From Porphyrobacter sp. (lineage in GTDB: Bacteria > Pseudomonadota > Alphaproteobacteria > Sphingomonadales > Sphingomonadaceae), in assembly GCA_027533455.1 (NCBI GenBank), contig JAPZUC010000006.1, forward strand, positions 62,001 through 126,000: a stretch of 64,000 nt of DNA, given 5' to 3'. This document shows, piece by piece, positions 53,786-64,000 of the stretch; position 1 is the first letter of the stretch; every line of letters begins with the position of its first letter. The position numbers were made by a program, and so were the translations under genes. The notes below the pieces were generated by a model that did no database searches, was not told the DNA's origin, and saw only the letters and a program-made list of their open reading frames with translations.

Positions 53786-54925
53786 TCAGTTCCCCCTGTA
53801 ATAGCGGTGCGGGACAAAAGGTGTGGGCGTGACGGTGGCGGCGAGGCGCTTGCCGCGGACCTCGACTTCCAGAGCGGTGCCGACGGCGGCGTGCTCTCTC
53901 GCGACGTAGGCCATCGCAATCGGTGAGCCGAGCGTGGGCGAGAAGCCGCCGCTGGTGACGATGCCAACCTGATCGGAGCCGACGAACACCTCGGCGCCTT
54001 CGCGGGCGGGCAGACGGCCATCGATTGTGAGGCCAACCCATTTGCGGGCGGTGCCTTCATTGATCTCGCGGATGATGCGGTCTGCACCCGGGAAGCCGCC
54101 TTCCGTGCGCCGGCGCTTGTTGATGCCGAAGATGAGGCCCGCCTCGATGGGCGAGGTTTCGGGCGTCATGTCATGGCCGTAAAGCGGCAGACCCGCCTCA
54201 AGCCGCAGCGAGTCCCGCGCGCCAAGGCCGATCGGCTTAACTTCCGGCTGGGCGCAGATCAGGTCGGCGACGGCAGCGACAGCCTCGTAGGGGAGCGAGA
54301 TCTCGAACCCGTCCTCGCCGGTGTAGCCCGAGCGGCTGATCCACGCATCGACGCCGCCAAGCTTGAACGCCGCACCCTTCATGAAGGTCAGCAAAGCCAG
54401 CGGCGTATCGCCCGTCACCAGCCGCTCCAACACGGTGAAAGCCTTCGGGCCTTGCAACGCGAGCAGCGCGGTTTCGTCCATGTGGCTGATCGTGATTTCG
54501 TCGGGCAGATGCTCGCGCAGGTGGCCGATATCGTCCCACTTGGTCGCGCCATTGACGACGAGGTAGAAGCCCTCGGACCAGCGCGTGACCATCAGGTCGT
54601 CGAGCACGCCGCCATTCTCGTCCAGCAGCAGCGAATAGCGCGGGTTGCCATGCTTCAGCGTCGAAAGGTCGATGGGCAGCACCGCTTCAAGCGCCGCCTC
54701 GACGCACTCGCCGCTGATGTAGAGCTGGCCCATGTGCGACACATCGAACAGCCCGGCATTCTCGCGGGTCCAGTTATGCTCGGCGACGATACCTTCGTAC
54801 TGGATCGGCATCTCGTAGCCTGCGAAAGGCACCATCCGCGCGCCCCGCGCACGGTGCCAGGCGTCCAGCGGCAGAGCCTCCAGCGGAATATCCTCGAGAT
54901 GGTCTTCGGTGTCGTGGTGGCTCAC
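53786..54925 (-). CDS. gcvT: Aminomethyltransferase (glycine cleavage T protein)
   Basis: A 379-residue tetrahydrofolate-dependent T protein that releases ammonia and makes 5,10-methylene-THF. Family blocks: MVPFAGYEMPIQYEGI, AGLFDVSHMGQL, GYTGEDGFEISLP, and GLGARDSLRLEAGLPLYGHDM with the catalytic aspartate. The N-terminal 20 residues are acidic (HHDTEDHLEDIPLE) and longer than in E. coli. It is the first gene of the operon, about 58 bases after the tandem glycine aptamers; a start nearer MVPFAGY is less likely. Confidence 0.97.
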   Translation of the reverse strand: MSHHDTEDHLEDIPLEALPLDAWHRARGARMVPFAGYEMPIQYEGIVAEHNWTRENAGLFDVSHMGQLYISGECVEAALEAVLPIDLSTLKHGNPRYSLLLDENGGVLDDLMVTRWSEGFYLVVNGATKWDDIGHLREHLPDEITISHMDETALLALQGPKAFTVLERLVTGDTPLALLTFMKGAAFKLGGVDAWISRSGYTGEDGFEISLPYEAVAAVADLICAQPEVKPIGLGARDSLRLEAGLPLYGHDMTPETSPIEAGLIFGINKRRRTEGGFPGADRIIREINEGTARKWVGLTIDGRLPAREGAEVFVGSDQVGIVTSGGFSPTLGSPIAMAYVAREHAAVGTALEVEVRGKRLAATVTPTPFVPHRYYRGN

Positions 54926-54982
54926 TTGGGAATTCCCCGGCAGAATACGGCAGTCCGACGATGCCTGCGCACCGCCACATAA

Positions 54983-55195
54983 CTGCCCCCTCTGTCGGGT
55001 GACCTGAGAGCTTCGGCGGAGCCATCACACAGGATGGTTCGCCTCCCCTTCGGTGGCCTCCTTCCTTGCGGCGAGAGGCGCTTTCCAGAGTGTCACACAG
55101 CCGAGCGGTCCGGTGGCCTGAGAGTTTCCGGGGCGGTTGCTCCTTCGGCGCCTTTGCCTCCCTGCGAAGGGGTACATCGGGCTCTCCCGCTCGCC
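54983..55195 (-). promoter_or_regulatory. Tandem glycine riboswitch upstream of gcvT
   Basis: On the minus strand two copies of the gcvT-motif appear in sequence. Aptamer 1 (about 55195-55085) has GGGAGAGCCC, GCCGAAGGAGCAA and AACTCTCAGGCC. Aptamer 2 (about 55084-54983) has CACCGAAGGGGAGG, GCCGAAGCTCTCAGGTC and CCGACAGAGGGGG. Each ends in the conserved CTCTCAGG-type block. It should turn the operon on when glycine is high. The 414-base gap to the antiporter start holds this element plus about 140 bases of promoter sequence with no gene seen. Confidence 0.95.
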
Positions 55196-55339
55196 TGCCC
55201 GCACGAGAATCGCTTTTCGCGCGGAAGACGAGGCGGCGATGCGCGAATTGCTGCATCGCGTCAATCGGGCGAACACCGGTTAGCCGTGTGGAAAACGCAT
55301 TTGATCAGGCGAGCGCGGCTGAATACACACAGTCCCGGG

Positions 55340-56539
55340 ATGAACCTCACCGAAATCTATCTGATCGCCCTGACGATCATCTTCGCCGTGCCCTGGCTCG
55401 TGTGGCGCATTTTCCGCACCGATTACTGGGCACCGCTGGTCGTCGTGCAGATCGTGGGCGGGATCCTGCTCGGCCCCGGCGTGCTGGGCGCGGTGTTCCC
55501 GGATTACTACGCCTTCGTGTTCAAGCCCGACGTGATCATCGCGCTGAACGGCGTCGCGTGGTGGGCGGTGATGCTTTTCGTGTGGATCGCGGGGATCGAG
55601 CTCGACCTCAGCCAAGCCTGGAAGCACCGCAGCGAGACCGGGCTGACCGCAGGGCTGGCGCTGGGAATGCCCCTGATCGCGGGCACGCTGGCGGCGGCGG
55701 TGATCCTGCAATTCCCCGGCTGGCGCGGACCGAACGGTGCCTATTGGCAGGCCCTGCTCGGCATCGGCATGGCCTGCGCTGTAACCGCGCTGCCGATCCT
55801 CGTGTTGCTGATGGAGAAGCTAGGCGTCCTTCGTGAACAGCTTGGCCAGCGCATCCTGCGCTATGCCAGTCTCGACGATATCGCGATCTGGGGCGTGCTG
55901 GCGCTCATTCTCCTCGATTGGGAGCGGATCGGGCGTCAGGCGGTGTTCCTTGTAGGCTTCACGCTCGCCGCTTTCCTGCTGCGACGCCTGATGGCCCGCC
56001 TGTCCGAGGCAGACCGCTGGCCGGTCGGCCTGATCTGGCTCGCGGTGTGCGGCTTTGCGGGCGACTGGTCGGGGCTGCACTTCATGGTCGGCGCATTCCT
56101 TGCCGGCGTGGTGCTCGATGCCAAGTGGTTCGGGCACGAGGCGATGGACCGCTTCCGCAATGTCGTACTGCTTACGATCATGCCGGTGTTCTTTCTCTCG
56201 ACAGGTCTGCGCACCCAGTGGGAGGGCGGCGGGTTGGCCGTCTTCGGCGTCGCCGCGCTGCTGCTGCTGGCGTCGGTCGCGGGCAAGCTGCTGGGCGTCC
56301 ACACTGCCGGGAGGCTGCTCGGCTGGAGCCGCACCGAGGCGAGCCTGATCGGCTGGCTGCTCCAGACCAAGGCGCTGATCATGATCATCTTTTCGAACAT
56401 CCTGCTCGACAAGCAGATCATCACCCCCACCACCTTCACCGCGCTGCTGCTGATGGCGGTGGGCAGCACGATGCTGACCAAGCCCTTCGCGACCCCGCTG
56501 ATCAGGAAGCTGGGCGATCGGGTGAAGGCGGAGGCCTGA
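55340..56539 (+). CDS. Cation:proton antiporter (CPA2/Kef-type)
   Basis: A 399-residue integral membrane protein with about 12 helices. It has the CPA2 core: GILLGPGVLG in helix 2-3, AGIELDL in the helix-5 equivalent, ASLDDIAIWG (the ion-binding aspartates), and FMVGAFLAGVVLDAKW. No C-terminal TrkA-N/NAD domain is present, so it is a short antiporter rather than a full Kef channel. The ATG at 55340 is the first that gives an intact helix 1. It is divergent from the gcv operon. Confidence 0.92.
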   Translation: MNLTEIYLIALTIIFAVPWLVWRIFRTDYWAPLVVVQIVGGILLGPGVLGAVFPDYYAFVFKPDVIIALNGVAWWAVMLFVWIAGIELDLSQAWKHRSETGLTAGLALGMPLIAGTLAAAVILQFPGWRGPNGAYWQALLGIGMACAVTALPILVLLMEKLGVLREQLGQRILRYASLDDIAIWGVLALILLDWERIGRQAVFLVGFTLAAFLLRRLMARLSEADRWPVGLIWLAVCGFAGDWSGLHFMVGAFLAGVVLDAKWFGHEAMDRFRNVVLLTIMPVFFLSTGLRTQWEGGGLAVFGVAALLLLASVAGKLLGVHTAGRLLGWSRTEASLIGWLLQTKALIMIIFSNILLDKQIITPTTFTALLLMAVGSTMLTKPFATPLIRKLGDRVKAEA

Positions 56540-56701
56540 CCTCACGCTCCTGTCGGAGACACATAAGACACTGTCCAAGGAAGAAAGGCACCCCACCGCA
56601 AAGGTGCCACCGGAGGGCACGTGATCGGGGCGGACGAGCGGGGTCATGGGCGCAAGCCTGCGCCCGACCGGCGCTCAGGAAAGCCACCGGCCTTTGCCGC
56701 C

Positions 56702-57898
56702 TTACTTGTCCGCCAGCTCCACCGCGCGCGCCATCAGCGCCTTTTCGCGCGGGGTAAAATTGCCCGTGTCCTCGCCGCCCGGCGGGGGCGGGTTGGCGGT
56801 GGTGACGTAGACGAAACCCCGCATCCGGCTGACGTCGAACCACAGGCCCGAAAGCAGGCCATAGGCCTCGCCCGGATGGCCCACATAGGGGCCGCCGCTG
56901 CCGAACAGGTCGTCATCGCAGCCGGGCGTGCCCGGGATCTGGATCGCCTGAAGCGCCAGGCCATAATGGCAGAATAGTTCGGCAGAGCCGGTCTCGCCGG
57001 AAAGGGCAGAGACGGCGTAGATCGTGAAAGCGTTCTCGCCCAGCAGGCCCGAATCCGGCCCGCGCAGCAGCGCCTGCCCGATCTTGGCAAGATCGACCAT
57101 CCCGATCCTGACGCCCCCCTGCGGGCTAAAGATCGAAGCGTTGGTGCCGGGAACATAAGCATCAAGGCTGCACGCCTGACCCTCCGCCACCGGGATCGTG
57201 CAGGCAGGCGGCAGCCCCGCCGGCCCGTCGGCCGCGATCTCGCCCGTGTGGCGGTACAGCGTCACCGCGCGGGCCTCCAAATCCAGGCCGCAGCCGATCC
57301 AGTTGAGGCAGGCGGTGATGCCCAGCGGCTTGAAAACCAGCCGCTCCACGAGCCGGTCGTATCGCTCGCCGCTTGCCGCTTCGAGAACGGTAGCGACGAC
57401 CGGCGAGCCGAGGTTCGCATACTCGAACGCCGCCTTGCCCGGAGGCCCGGTGTCGCGCCACGAGGAGCGCTCGGCCATCTTTGCCTCAAGGCTTGCGCCC
57501 AAGGGGATCACATAATCACCCGCGTCCGACAGACCCGCGCGGTGCGAGAGCAGATCGACGAGCGTCACCTTCGCCTTCGGATGGTAGGGCGATCGCAGCT
57601 TCCAGCCGAGATAGTCCAAAACATCGCGCTCGAGCTCGATCTTGCCCTCGTCGAACAGACGCATCGCGACGAAGCCCATTATCAGCTTCGAGATTGACGC
57701 GATCCGCACCGGATCATTGGCCTCCACCGGGCGGCCGGTGTCCTTGTTCGCCACCCCCTCGACGATCAGCGGGGTGATGGTCTTGGCGTCAAAGCCGACC
57801 ACCACGGTCGCGGGCGGCGGGGTGTCCTCGGCAATCGCGGGTAGCGGGGCGAGGAGAAGGGCAGCGGCGAGGAAGCGGCGAATCATGCCATGCATCAT
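56702..57898 (-). CDS. Beta-lactamase-fold serine hydrolase, secreted
   Basis: A 398-residue class C beta-lactamase/esterase-type protein with a signal peptide. The catalytic S-x-x-K is S68-I-S-K71 in RIASISKLIMG, the Y-x-N motif is YAN in FEYANLGS, and a third-motif-like HPGEAYG occurs late. Such proteins are often D-aminopeptidases or esterases, not resistance enzymes. The first ATG at 57898 has GGAG 5 bases upstream; MIRRF at 57886 is an alternative. It stands alone between the antiporter and metH genes. Confidence 0.88.
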   Translation of the reverse strand: MMHGMIRRFLAAALLLAPLPAIAEDTPPPATVVVGFDAKTITPLIVEGVANKDTGRPVEANDPVRIASISKLIMGFVAMRLFDEGKIELERDVLDYLGWKLRSPYHPKAKVTLVDLLSHRAGLSDAGDYVIPLGASLEAKMAERSSWRDTGPPGKAAFEYANLGSPVVATVLEAASGERYDRLVERLVFKPLGITACLNWIGCGLDLEARAVTLYRHTGEIAADGPAGLPPACTIPVAEGQACSLDAYVPGTNASIFSPQGGVRIGMVDLAKIGQALLRGPDSGLLGENAFTIYAVSALSGETGSAELFCHYGLALQAIQIPGTPGCDDDLFGSGGPYVGHPGEAYGLLSGLWFDVSRMRGFVYVTTANPPPPGGEDTGNFTPREKALMARAVELADK

Positions 57899-57917
57899 CG
57901 CCGCTCCGCCCGCCGCG

Positions 57918-60548
<2,631 letters not shown>

Positions 60549-60568
60549 TCAGAATCTCTCAAAGAACA

Positions 60569-61612
60569 TCAAGCGGCGACAAACGCCTCGAGCCCCGCCA
60601 GCTTCATCGCCGGTTCGGGGTGCGGGATGACGCGCGGCTCGCTTTTCGCCACCGCTGCGGCGATGGCGGCGATATGCGCCGGGCTCGACCCGCAGCACCC
60701 GCCGAGAATGTTGACCTGGCCGTGGTCCGCCCAGTCCTTCACCAGCCCCGCCGTCGTATCGGGCAGCTCGTCATATTCGCCGAGCTCATTGGGAAGCCCT
60801 GCATTGGGATAGATCATCAGCAGCGTGTCAGCGATCTGCGAAAGCACCTTAACGTGCGGGCGCAGCTGCTCGGCGCCGAAGCTGCAATTGAGACCGATGG
60901 TGACCGGCTTGGCGTGGCGCACCGCGTACCAGAAGGCTTCGACCGTGTGGCCCGAGAGGTTACGGCCCGACAGGTCGGTCAGCGTCATCGAGATCATCAG
61001 CGGCACTTCGCGGCCCAGATCGCGCTCCAGCTGCTTGACCGCCATGATCCCGGCCTTGGCGTTGAGCGTGTCGAACACGGTCTCGATGAGGATGAAGTCC
61101 ACCCCGCCCTCAACCAGCGCGGCGGCCTGTTCCTTGTAGACCGCCACCAATTCGTCGAAGTCGATCTCGCGGAAACCGGGGTCTTCGACATCGGGGCTGA
61201 GGGAGAGGGTCTTGTTAGTCGGCCCGATCGCACCGGCAACAAAGCGGGGCTTGCCGTCCTTCGCCGCATATTCATCCGCCAAGGCGCGGGCGATCTTGCC
61301 GCTGGCGATGTTGATGTCGGCGACGAGGCTTTCCGCCTTGTAGTCGGCCTGACTGATGCGATTGGCCGAGAAGGTGTTGGTCGAAACCACATCCGAGCCT
61401 GCATCGAGATAGGCGCGGGTGATGTCTGCGATCACGTCGGGGCGGGTCAGGGCGAGGATATCGTTGTTGCCCTTCTGGTCAGCGGGCAGGACAAGCGAAC
61501 CGGCGTAATCCGCCTCCGAAAGCTTGCGCTCCTGGATCTGCGTCCCGAAGGCGCCGTCGAAGATCAGCACGCGTTCTTGCGCAGCATCCAAGAGTTGCTG
61601 GCGGGCGCTCAT
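60569..61612 (-). CDS. metH: Homocysteine S-methyltransferase subunit of split MetH
   Basis: A 347-residue homocysteine-binding domain. Zinc cysteines are visible in GLNCSFGAEQ and GGCCGSSPAHI, and the start has RVLIFDGAFGTQIQERKLS as in full-length MetH. On its own it cannot use B12, so it must work with the next gene product. It starts in overlap with the metF stop (ATGA). A two-gene MetH is common in this bacterial group. Confidence 0.95.
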   Translation of the reverse strand: MSARQQLLDAAQERVLIFDGAFGTQIQERKLSEADYAGSLVLPADQKGNNDILALTRPDVIADITRAYLDAGSDVVSTNTFSANRISQADYKAESLVADINIASGKIARALADEYAAKDGKPRFVAGAIGPTNKTLSLSPDVEDPGFREIDFDELVAVYKEQAAALVEGGVDFILIETVFDTLNAKAGIMAVKQLERDLGREVPLMISMTLTDLSGRNLSGHTVEAFWYAVRHAKPVTIGLNCSFGAEQLRPHVKVLSQIADTLLMIYPNAGLPNELGEYDELPDTTAGLVKDWADHGQVNILGGCCGSSPAHIAAIAAAVAKSEPRVIPHPEPAMKLAGLEAFVAA

Positions 61613-62538
61613 GCGGCTTCTCCGACAGGACGCTTCCCGAGCATATGGCAGATCGCATAGGCGAGTTCGGGGCGGTTCAGGGTGTAGAAGTGGAAGTCGC
61701 GCACCCCGCCCGCATAGAGGCGGCGGCACAGCTCGGCAGCCACGGTCGCTGCGACCAGCTGGCGGGCGGCAGGCTTTTCATCGAGGCCTTCGAACAATCC
61801 GTCCATCCACGCCGGAATCGCCGCCCCGCAAGCGCTGGCGAACTTGCGGGCCTGCGCGACATTGGTGACGGGCAGGATGCCGGGCAGAATCGGCGCGTCG
61901 ATCCCCGCCGCGGCGCATTTGTCGCGAAAGGCGAAGAAGGTTTCGGCCGAGAAGAAGAACTGGCTGATTGCGCGGGTCGCCCCGGCATCGATCTTGCGCT
62001 TCAGGTTGTCGATATCGTCCTGCGGCGAGCGCGCGTCGGGGTGCGTTTCGGGATAGGCGGCGACCGAAATTTCGAACGGGGCGATGGCCTTGAGACCCGC
62101 GACCAGATCGGCGGCGCTGGCATAGCCTTCCGGGTGCGGGGTGAAGGGCGCGCCCGGCTCGCCCGCATCGCCGCGCAGGGCGACGATGTGCCGCACGCCC
62201 GCTTCCCAATATTGCTCGGCCACCTCGTGGATCTCGGCCTTGGAGGCGGCGACGCAGGTCAGGTGCGCGGCCGCCGGCAACTTGCCCTCGGCAATGATCC
62301 GCGCGACCGTGGCATGGGTGCGTTCACGCGTCGATCCGCCCGCGCCATAGGTGACCGAGACGAAGCTGGGCGCCAGCGGCTTCAGCTGCGTCACCGCATC
62401 CCACAGCTGCGCTTCCATCTTCTCGCTCTTGGGCGGGAAGAACTCGAAGCTCACCGCAACGTCGCCCGGCAGGCCGGAGAACAGCGGCGTATCGGTGGCG
62501 GTGCGGTATTCCTGGAGCTGGTTCAGGGTCGGGGTCAT
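61609..62538 (-). CDS. metF: Methylenetetrahydrofolate reductase
   Basis: A 309-residue FAD enzyme that reduces 5,10-methylene-THF to 5-methyl-THF for MetH. Typical blocks: VSFEFFPPKSEKME, the catalytic glutamate in FEFFPPK, FVSVTYGAGGSTRERTH, and LRGDAGEPG. The start overlaps the stop of the ArsR-type regulator gene (ATGA) and the stop overlaps the next metH gene. Placement ties methyl-THF supply to its use. Confidence 0.97.
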   Translation of the reverse strand: MTPTLNQLQEYRTATDTPLFSGLPGDVAVSFEFFPPKSEKMEAQLWDAVTQLKPLAPSFVSVTYGAGGSTRERTHATVARIIAEGKLPAAAHLTCVAASKAEIHEVAEQYWEAGVRHIVALRGDAGEPGAPFTPHPEGYASAADLVAGLKAIAPFEISVAAYPETHPDARSPQDDIDNLKRKIDAGATRAISQFFFSAETFFAFRDKCAAAGIDAPILPGILPVTNVAQARKFASACGAAIPAWMDGLFEGLDEKPAARQLVAATVAAELCRRLYAGGVRDFHFYTLNRPELAYAICHMLGKRPVGEAA

Positions 62539-63518
62539 TTCGCGATTTCCAGAGCGGGGGACTTGGAGGAGGGGGCGGCGCCGCGACGCTTCGCGGTCCA
62601 TATTTTGACCACCAGCGAACCACCTTCGAGCGCGGTCGGCGCGGCGGGGATGAAGCCTGCGGCCTTGAACAGTTCAGCCATCTGGCGGTCGGAAAAGCCG
62701 AGGCGCACGTGCTGGTGGCGGGTACGCAGTTCTTCATGATCGTGGCTGGCAAAGTCGACGATGGCAATCCGCCCGCCGCCGCGCAGCACCCGCGCAGCCT
62801 CGGCCAGCGCCGGGGCGGGATCGGGGGCGAAGTGCAGCACCTGATGCAGGATCACCGTGTCGAAGCTGGCATCGGCAAACGGCAGGTCGGAAAAATCCCC
62901 CTGCACCAGTTCGATGCTGCTGGCCGGCAGATGCTGGAGCTTGGCCCGGGCGACGCGGAGCATCTCGAGGTTCTTGTCGAGCGCGACGATGCGTTCGGCA
63001 TGAGGCGCGAACAGTTCTGCCATCCGGCCCGTGCCGGTGCCGATGTCGAGCAGGTGGCCGAGCGGCGCATCGGACAGTGCCTCGGCAAGGCGTGTCTCTA
63101 CGTCGGCATCGGCGCTGTGGAGCGCGCGCAATTCGTCCCACTCGCCGGCGTGGCGGGCAAAGTAGGTCTCGGCCGCCGCCTCGCGTGCCTCGCGGATTGC
63201 GGCAAGCTTCCGGCGGTCGGCCTCGCACAGCGCGGCAAAGGCGGGTTCGGACGTCTCGGCAAGCGCGAGCAGATCCTGCACGGCGGCGATAACGGCACTG
63301 TCCGATTCGCTCTGGCGCAGGAACACCCAGCTGCCTTCACGGCGGCGTTCGGCGAGGCCGACGTCGCACAGGATGCCGACATGCCGCGACACGCGCGGCT
63401 GGCTTTGCCCCAGCACCTGCGCGAGTTCACCCACCGCCAGTTCCATCGCGCCCAGCAGGCGGGCGATGCGCAACCGGGTGGGATCGCCCAGTGCTTTGAA
63501 GATATCCTCGATCACCAT
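62535..63518 (-). CDS. ArsR-type regulator fused to SAM-methyltransferase domain (SahR-like)
   Basis: A 327-residue two-domain protein: an ArsR winged helix (residues about 5-85, IFKALGDPTRLRIARLLGAMELAVGELAQVLGQSQPRVSRH) and a class I SAM-binding domain (residues about 145-310, LLDIGTGTGRMAELFAPHAERIVALD). It has no ArsR metal-binding cysteine pair. SahR in proteobacteria senses S-adenosylhomocysteine and represses methionine-cycle genes, and the fused domain would be the ligand sensor. It is the first gene of the metF-metH operon with a palindrome just upstream. Confidence 0.9.
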   Translation of the reverse strand: MVIEDIFKALGDPTRLRIARLLGAMELAVGELAQVLGQSQPRVSRHVGILCDVGLAERRREGSWVFLRQSESDSAVIAAVQDLLALAETSEPAFAALCEADRRKLAAIREAREAAAETYFARHAGEWDELRALHSADADVETRLAEALSDAPLGHLLDIGTGTGRMAELFAPHAERIVALDKNLEMLRVARAKLQHLPASSIELVQGDFSDLPFADASFDTVILHQVLHFAPDPAPALAEAARVLRGGGRIAIVDFASHDHEELRTRHQHVRLGFSDRQMAELFKAAGFIPAAPTALEGGSLVVKIWTAKRRGAAPSSKSPALEIAK

Positions 63519-63529
63519 GGTGAGGGGAT

Positions 63530-63551
63530 CATATAAAGATATTTTTATATG
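63530..63551. promoter_or_regulatory. AT-rich palindromic operator of the sahR-metF-metH operon
   Basis: CATATAAA-GATATT-TTTATATG is a 22-base inverted repeat 12 bases upstream of the regulator start, in an otherwise GC-rich region. It fits the AT-rich palindromic sites described for SahR and suggests autoregulation. Confidence 0.75.
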
Positions 63552-63596
63552 TGTAAATCACCCTCGCGCGGGTGACGCCAGCAATTCTGGACTGCG

Positions 63597-64000
63597 TTAC
63601 CCCGCAACGATAGGCGCTGCCCCGCTGCCCGGGCTGAAGCGGTGGATGCGCGCGGGGATTTCGGCCCCGGCGTTATCGCGCTCGACTGCCGCCATGATGT
63701 CACCGGTCGCGGCAGCATCGCTTACCGCGACAAGGCATCCGCCGAACCCCGCACCGGTCAGCCTCACCCCGCCCGCCGAACCCAGCGCCGCACCGACTTC
63801 ACCCGCCAGCCGGTCGAGCGCAGGCAGCGAGACGGCGAAATCCTCCGCAAGCGAGCGGTGGCCTTCGGTGAGCAGGCGGGAAATGGCCGCAGAGTCCCCG
63901 CTCGCCAGCGCTTCGGCCATCGGCTCGACCCGCGCGATCTCGGCGACCACGTGACGGGCACGGGCGAACAGCACGTCGTCAAGCCCGCCGCGCCCGGCTT
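63597..64000 (-). CDS. galK: Galactokinase-like GHMP kinase (5' part outside the window)
   Basis: The C-terminal 133 codons are visible; the frame stays open to the window edge, so the N-terminal ATP and sugar motifs are not seen. The last third has the GHMP motif 3, RLTGAGFGGCLVAV, and the galactokinase-typical ARHVVAEIARV and HRSLAEDFAVS. It phosphorylates galactose with ATP in the Leloir pathway if the missing part is normal. It is upstream of, and in the same direction as, the sahR-like gene. Confidence 0.85.
   Translation of the reverse strand, partial: AGRGGLDDVLFARARHVVAEIARVEPMAEALASGDSAAISRLLTEGHRSLAEDFAVSLPALDRLAGEVGAALGSAGGVRLTGAGFGGCLVAVSDAAATGDIMAAVERDNAGAEIPARIHRFSPGSGAAPIVAG

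Overview
The window is high-GC chromosomal DNA from an alphaproteobacterium, most likely Sphingomonadales and probably Erythrobacteraceae. The evidence is a crtY-crtI-crtB carotenoid operon, a UPF0314/DUF2585 protein, a PhoX phosphatase, a SahR-type ArsR/methyltransferase regulator, a split metH and TonB-dependent uptake. The content is almost entirely protein coding. I saw no insertion sequence, prophage or CRISPR array, and found one tRNA (Gly, CCC anticodon).

Left third (1-26.7 kb). It opens with the 3' part of a DUF6929-like gene, a ridA-like gene broken by one extra G, small envelope proteins, and thiC behind a TPP riboswitch. A secreted amidohydrolase and a MipA/OmpV outer-membrane protein follow. 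The carotenoid operon crtY-crtI-LOG-crtB comes next, with a LOG-type nucleotide phosphoribohydrolase gene inserted between crtI and crtB. Then come an NTF2-like protein coupled to an acyl-CoA carboxyltransferase, a Bcr/CflA transporter, dinB, a Nudix hydrolase with pgl, dps, a GDT1-like membrane protein whose frame is broken near its end, phoX, an SDR/alcohol dehydrogenase pair, a TorF-like porin, and an acyl-homoserine-lactone acylase type enzyme with a haloacid dehalogenase.

Middle (26.7-47.3 kb). A LuxR-type solo regulator faces a ScfR/RamB-type regulator; between them are three TTTGCAAA palindromes. After the tRNA comes a leucine/isovalerate operon (liuA, a small PhnA-like gene, liuB, liuD) with a divergent LysR gene whose start codon lies inside a T-N11-A palindrome. 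The most unusual part is 36.4-44.9 kb. A minus-strand run encodes a TonB receptor, WrbA, a VOC protein, an alpha/beta hydrolase and a short MetE-like methyltransferase. It lies beside an IclR regulator, a class III CoA-transferase and a divergent citryl-CoA-lyase-like protein. The TonB receptor promoter and the CoA-transferase/lyase divergent promoter carry the same double operator, two TTCG-N5-CGAA palindromes exactly 19 bp apart. This marks all eight genes as one IclR-controlled uptake and catabolic system that I do not recognise as described.

Right third (47.4-64 kb). It holds mmsA, a polysaccharide flippase, the glycine cleavage operon gcvT-gcvH-gcvPA-gcvPB behind a tandem glycine riboswitch, a CPA2-type antiporter and a beta-lactamase-fold serine hydrolase. 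A methionine operon follows (SahR-like regulator, metF, two-piece metH) with an AT-rich palindromic operator, then the 3' end of galK at the window edge. Together these are C1/amino-acid metabolism (glycine cleavage, MetF, MetH, ThiC), branched-chain acid catabolism (liu, mmsA, carboxyltransferase), and envelope and regulatory functions.
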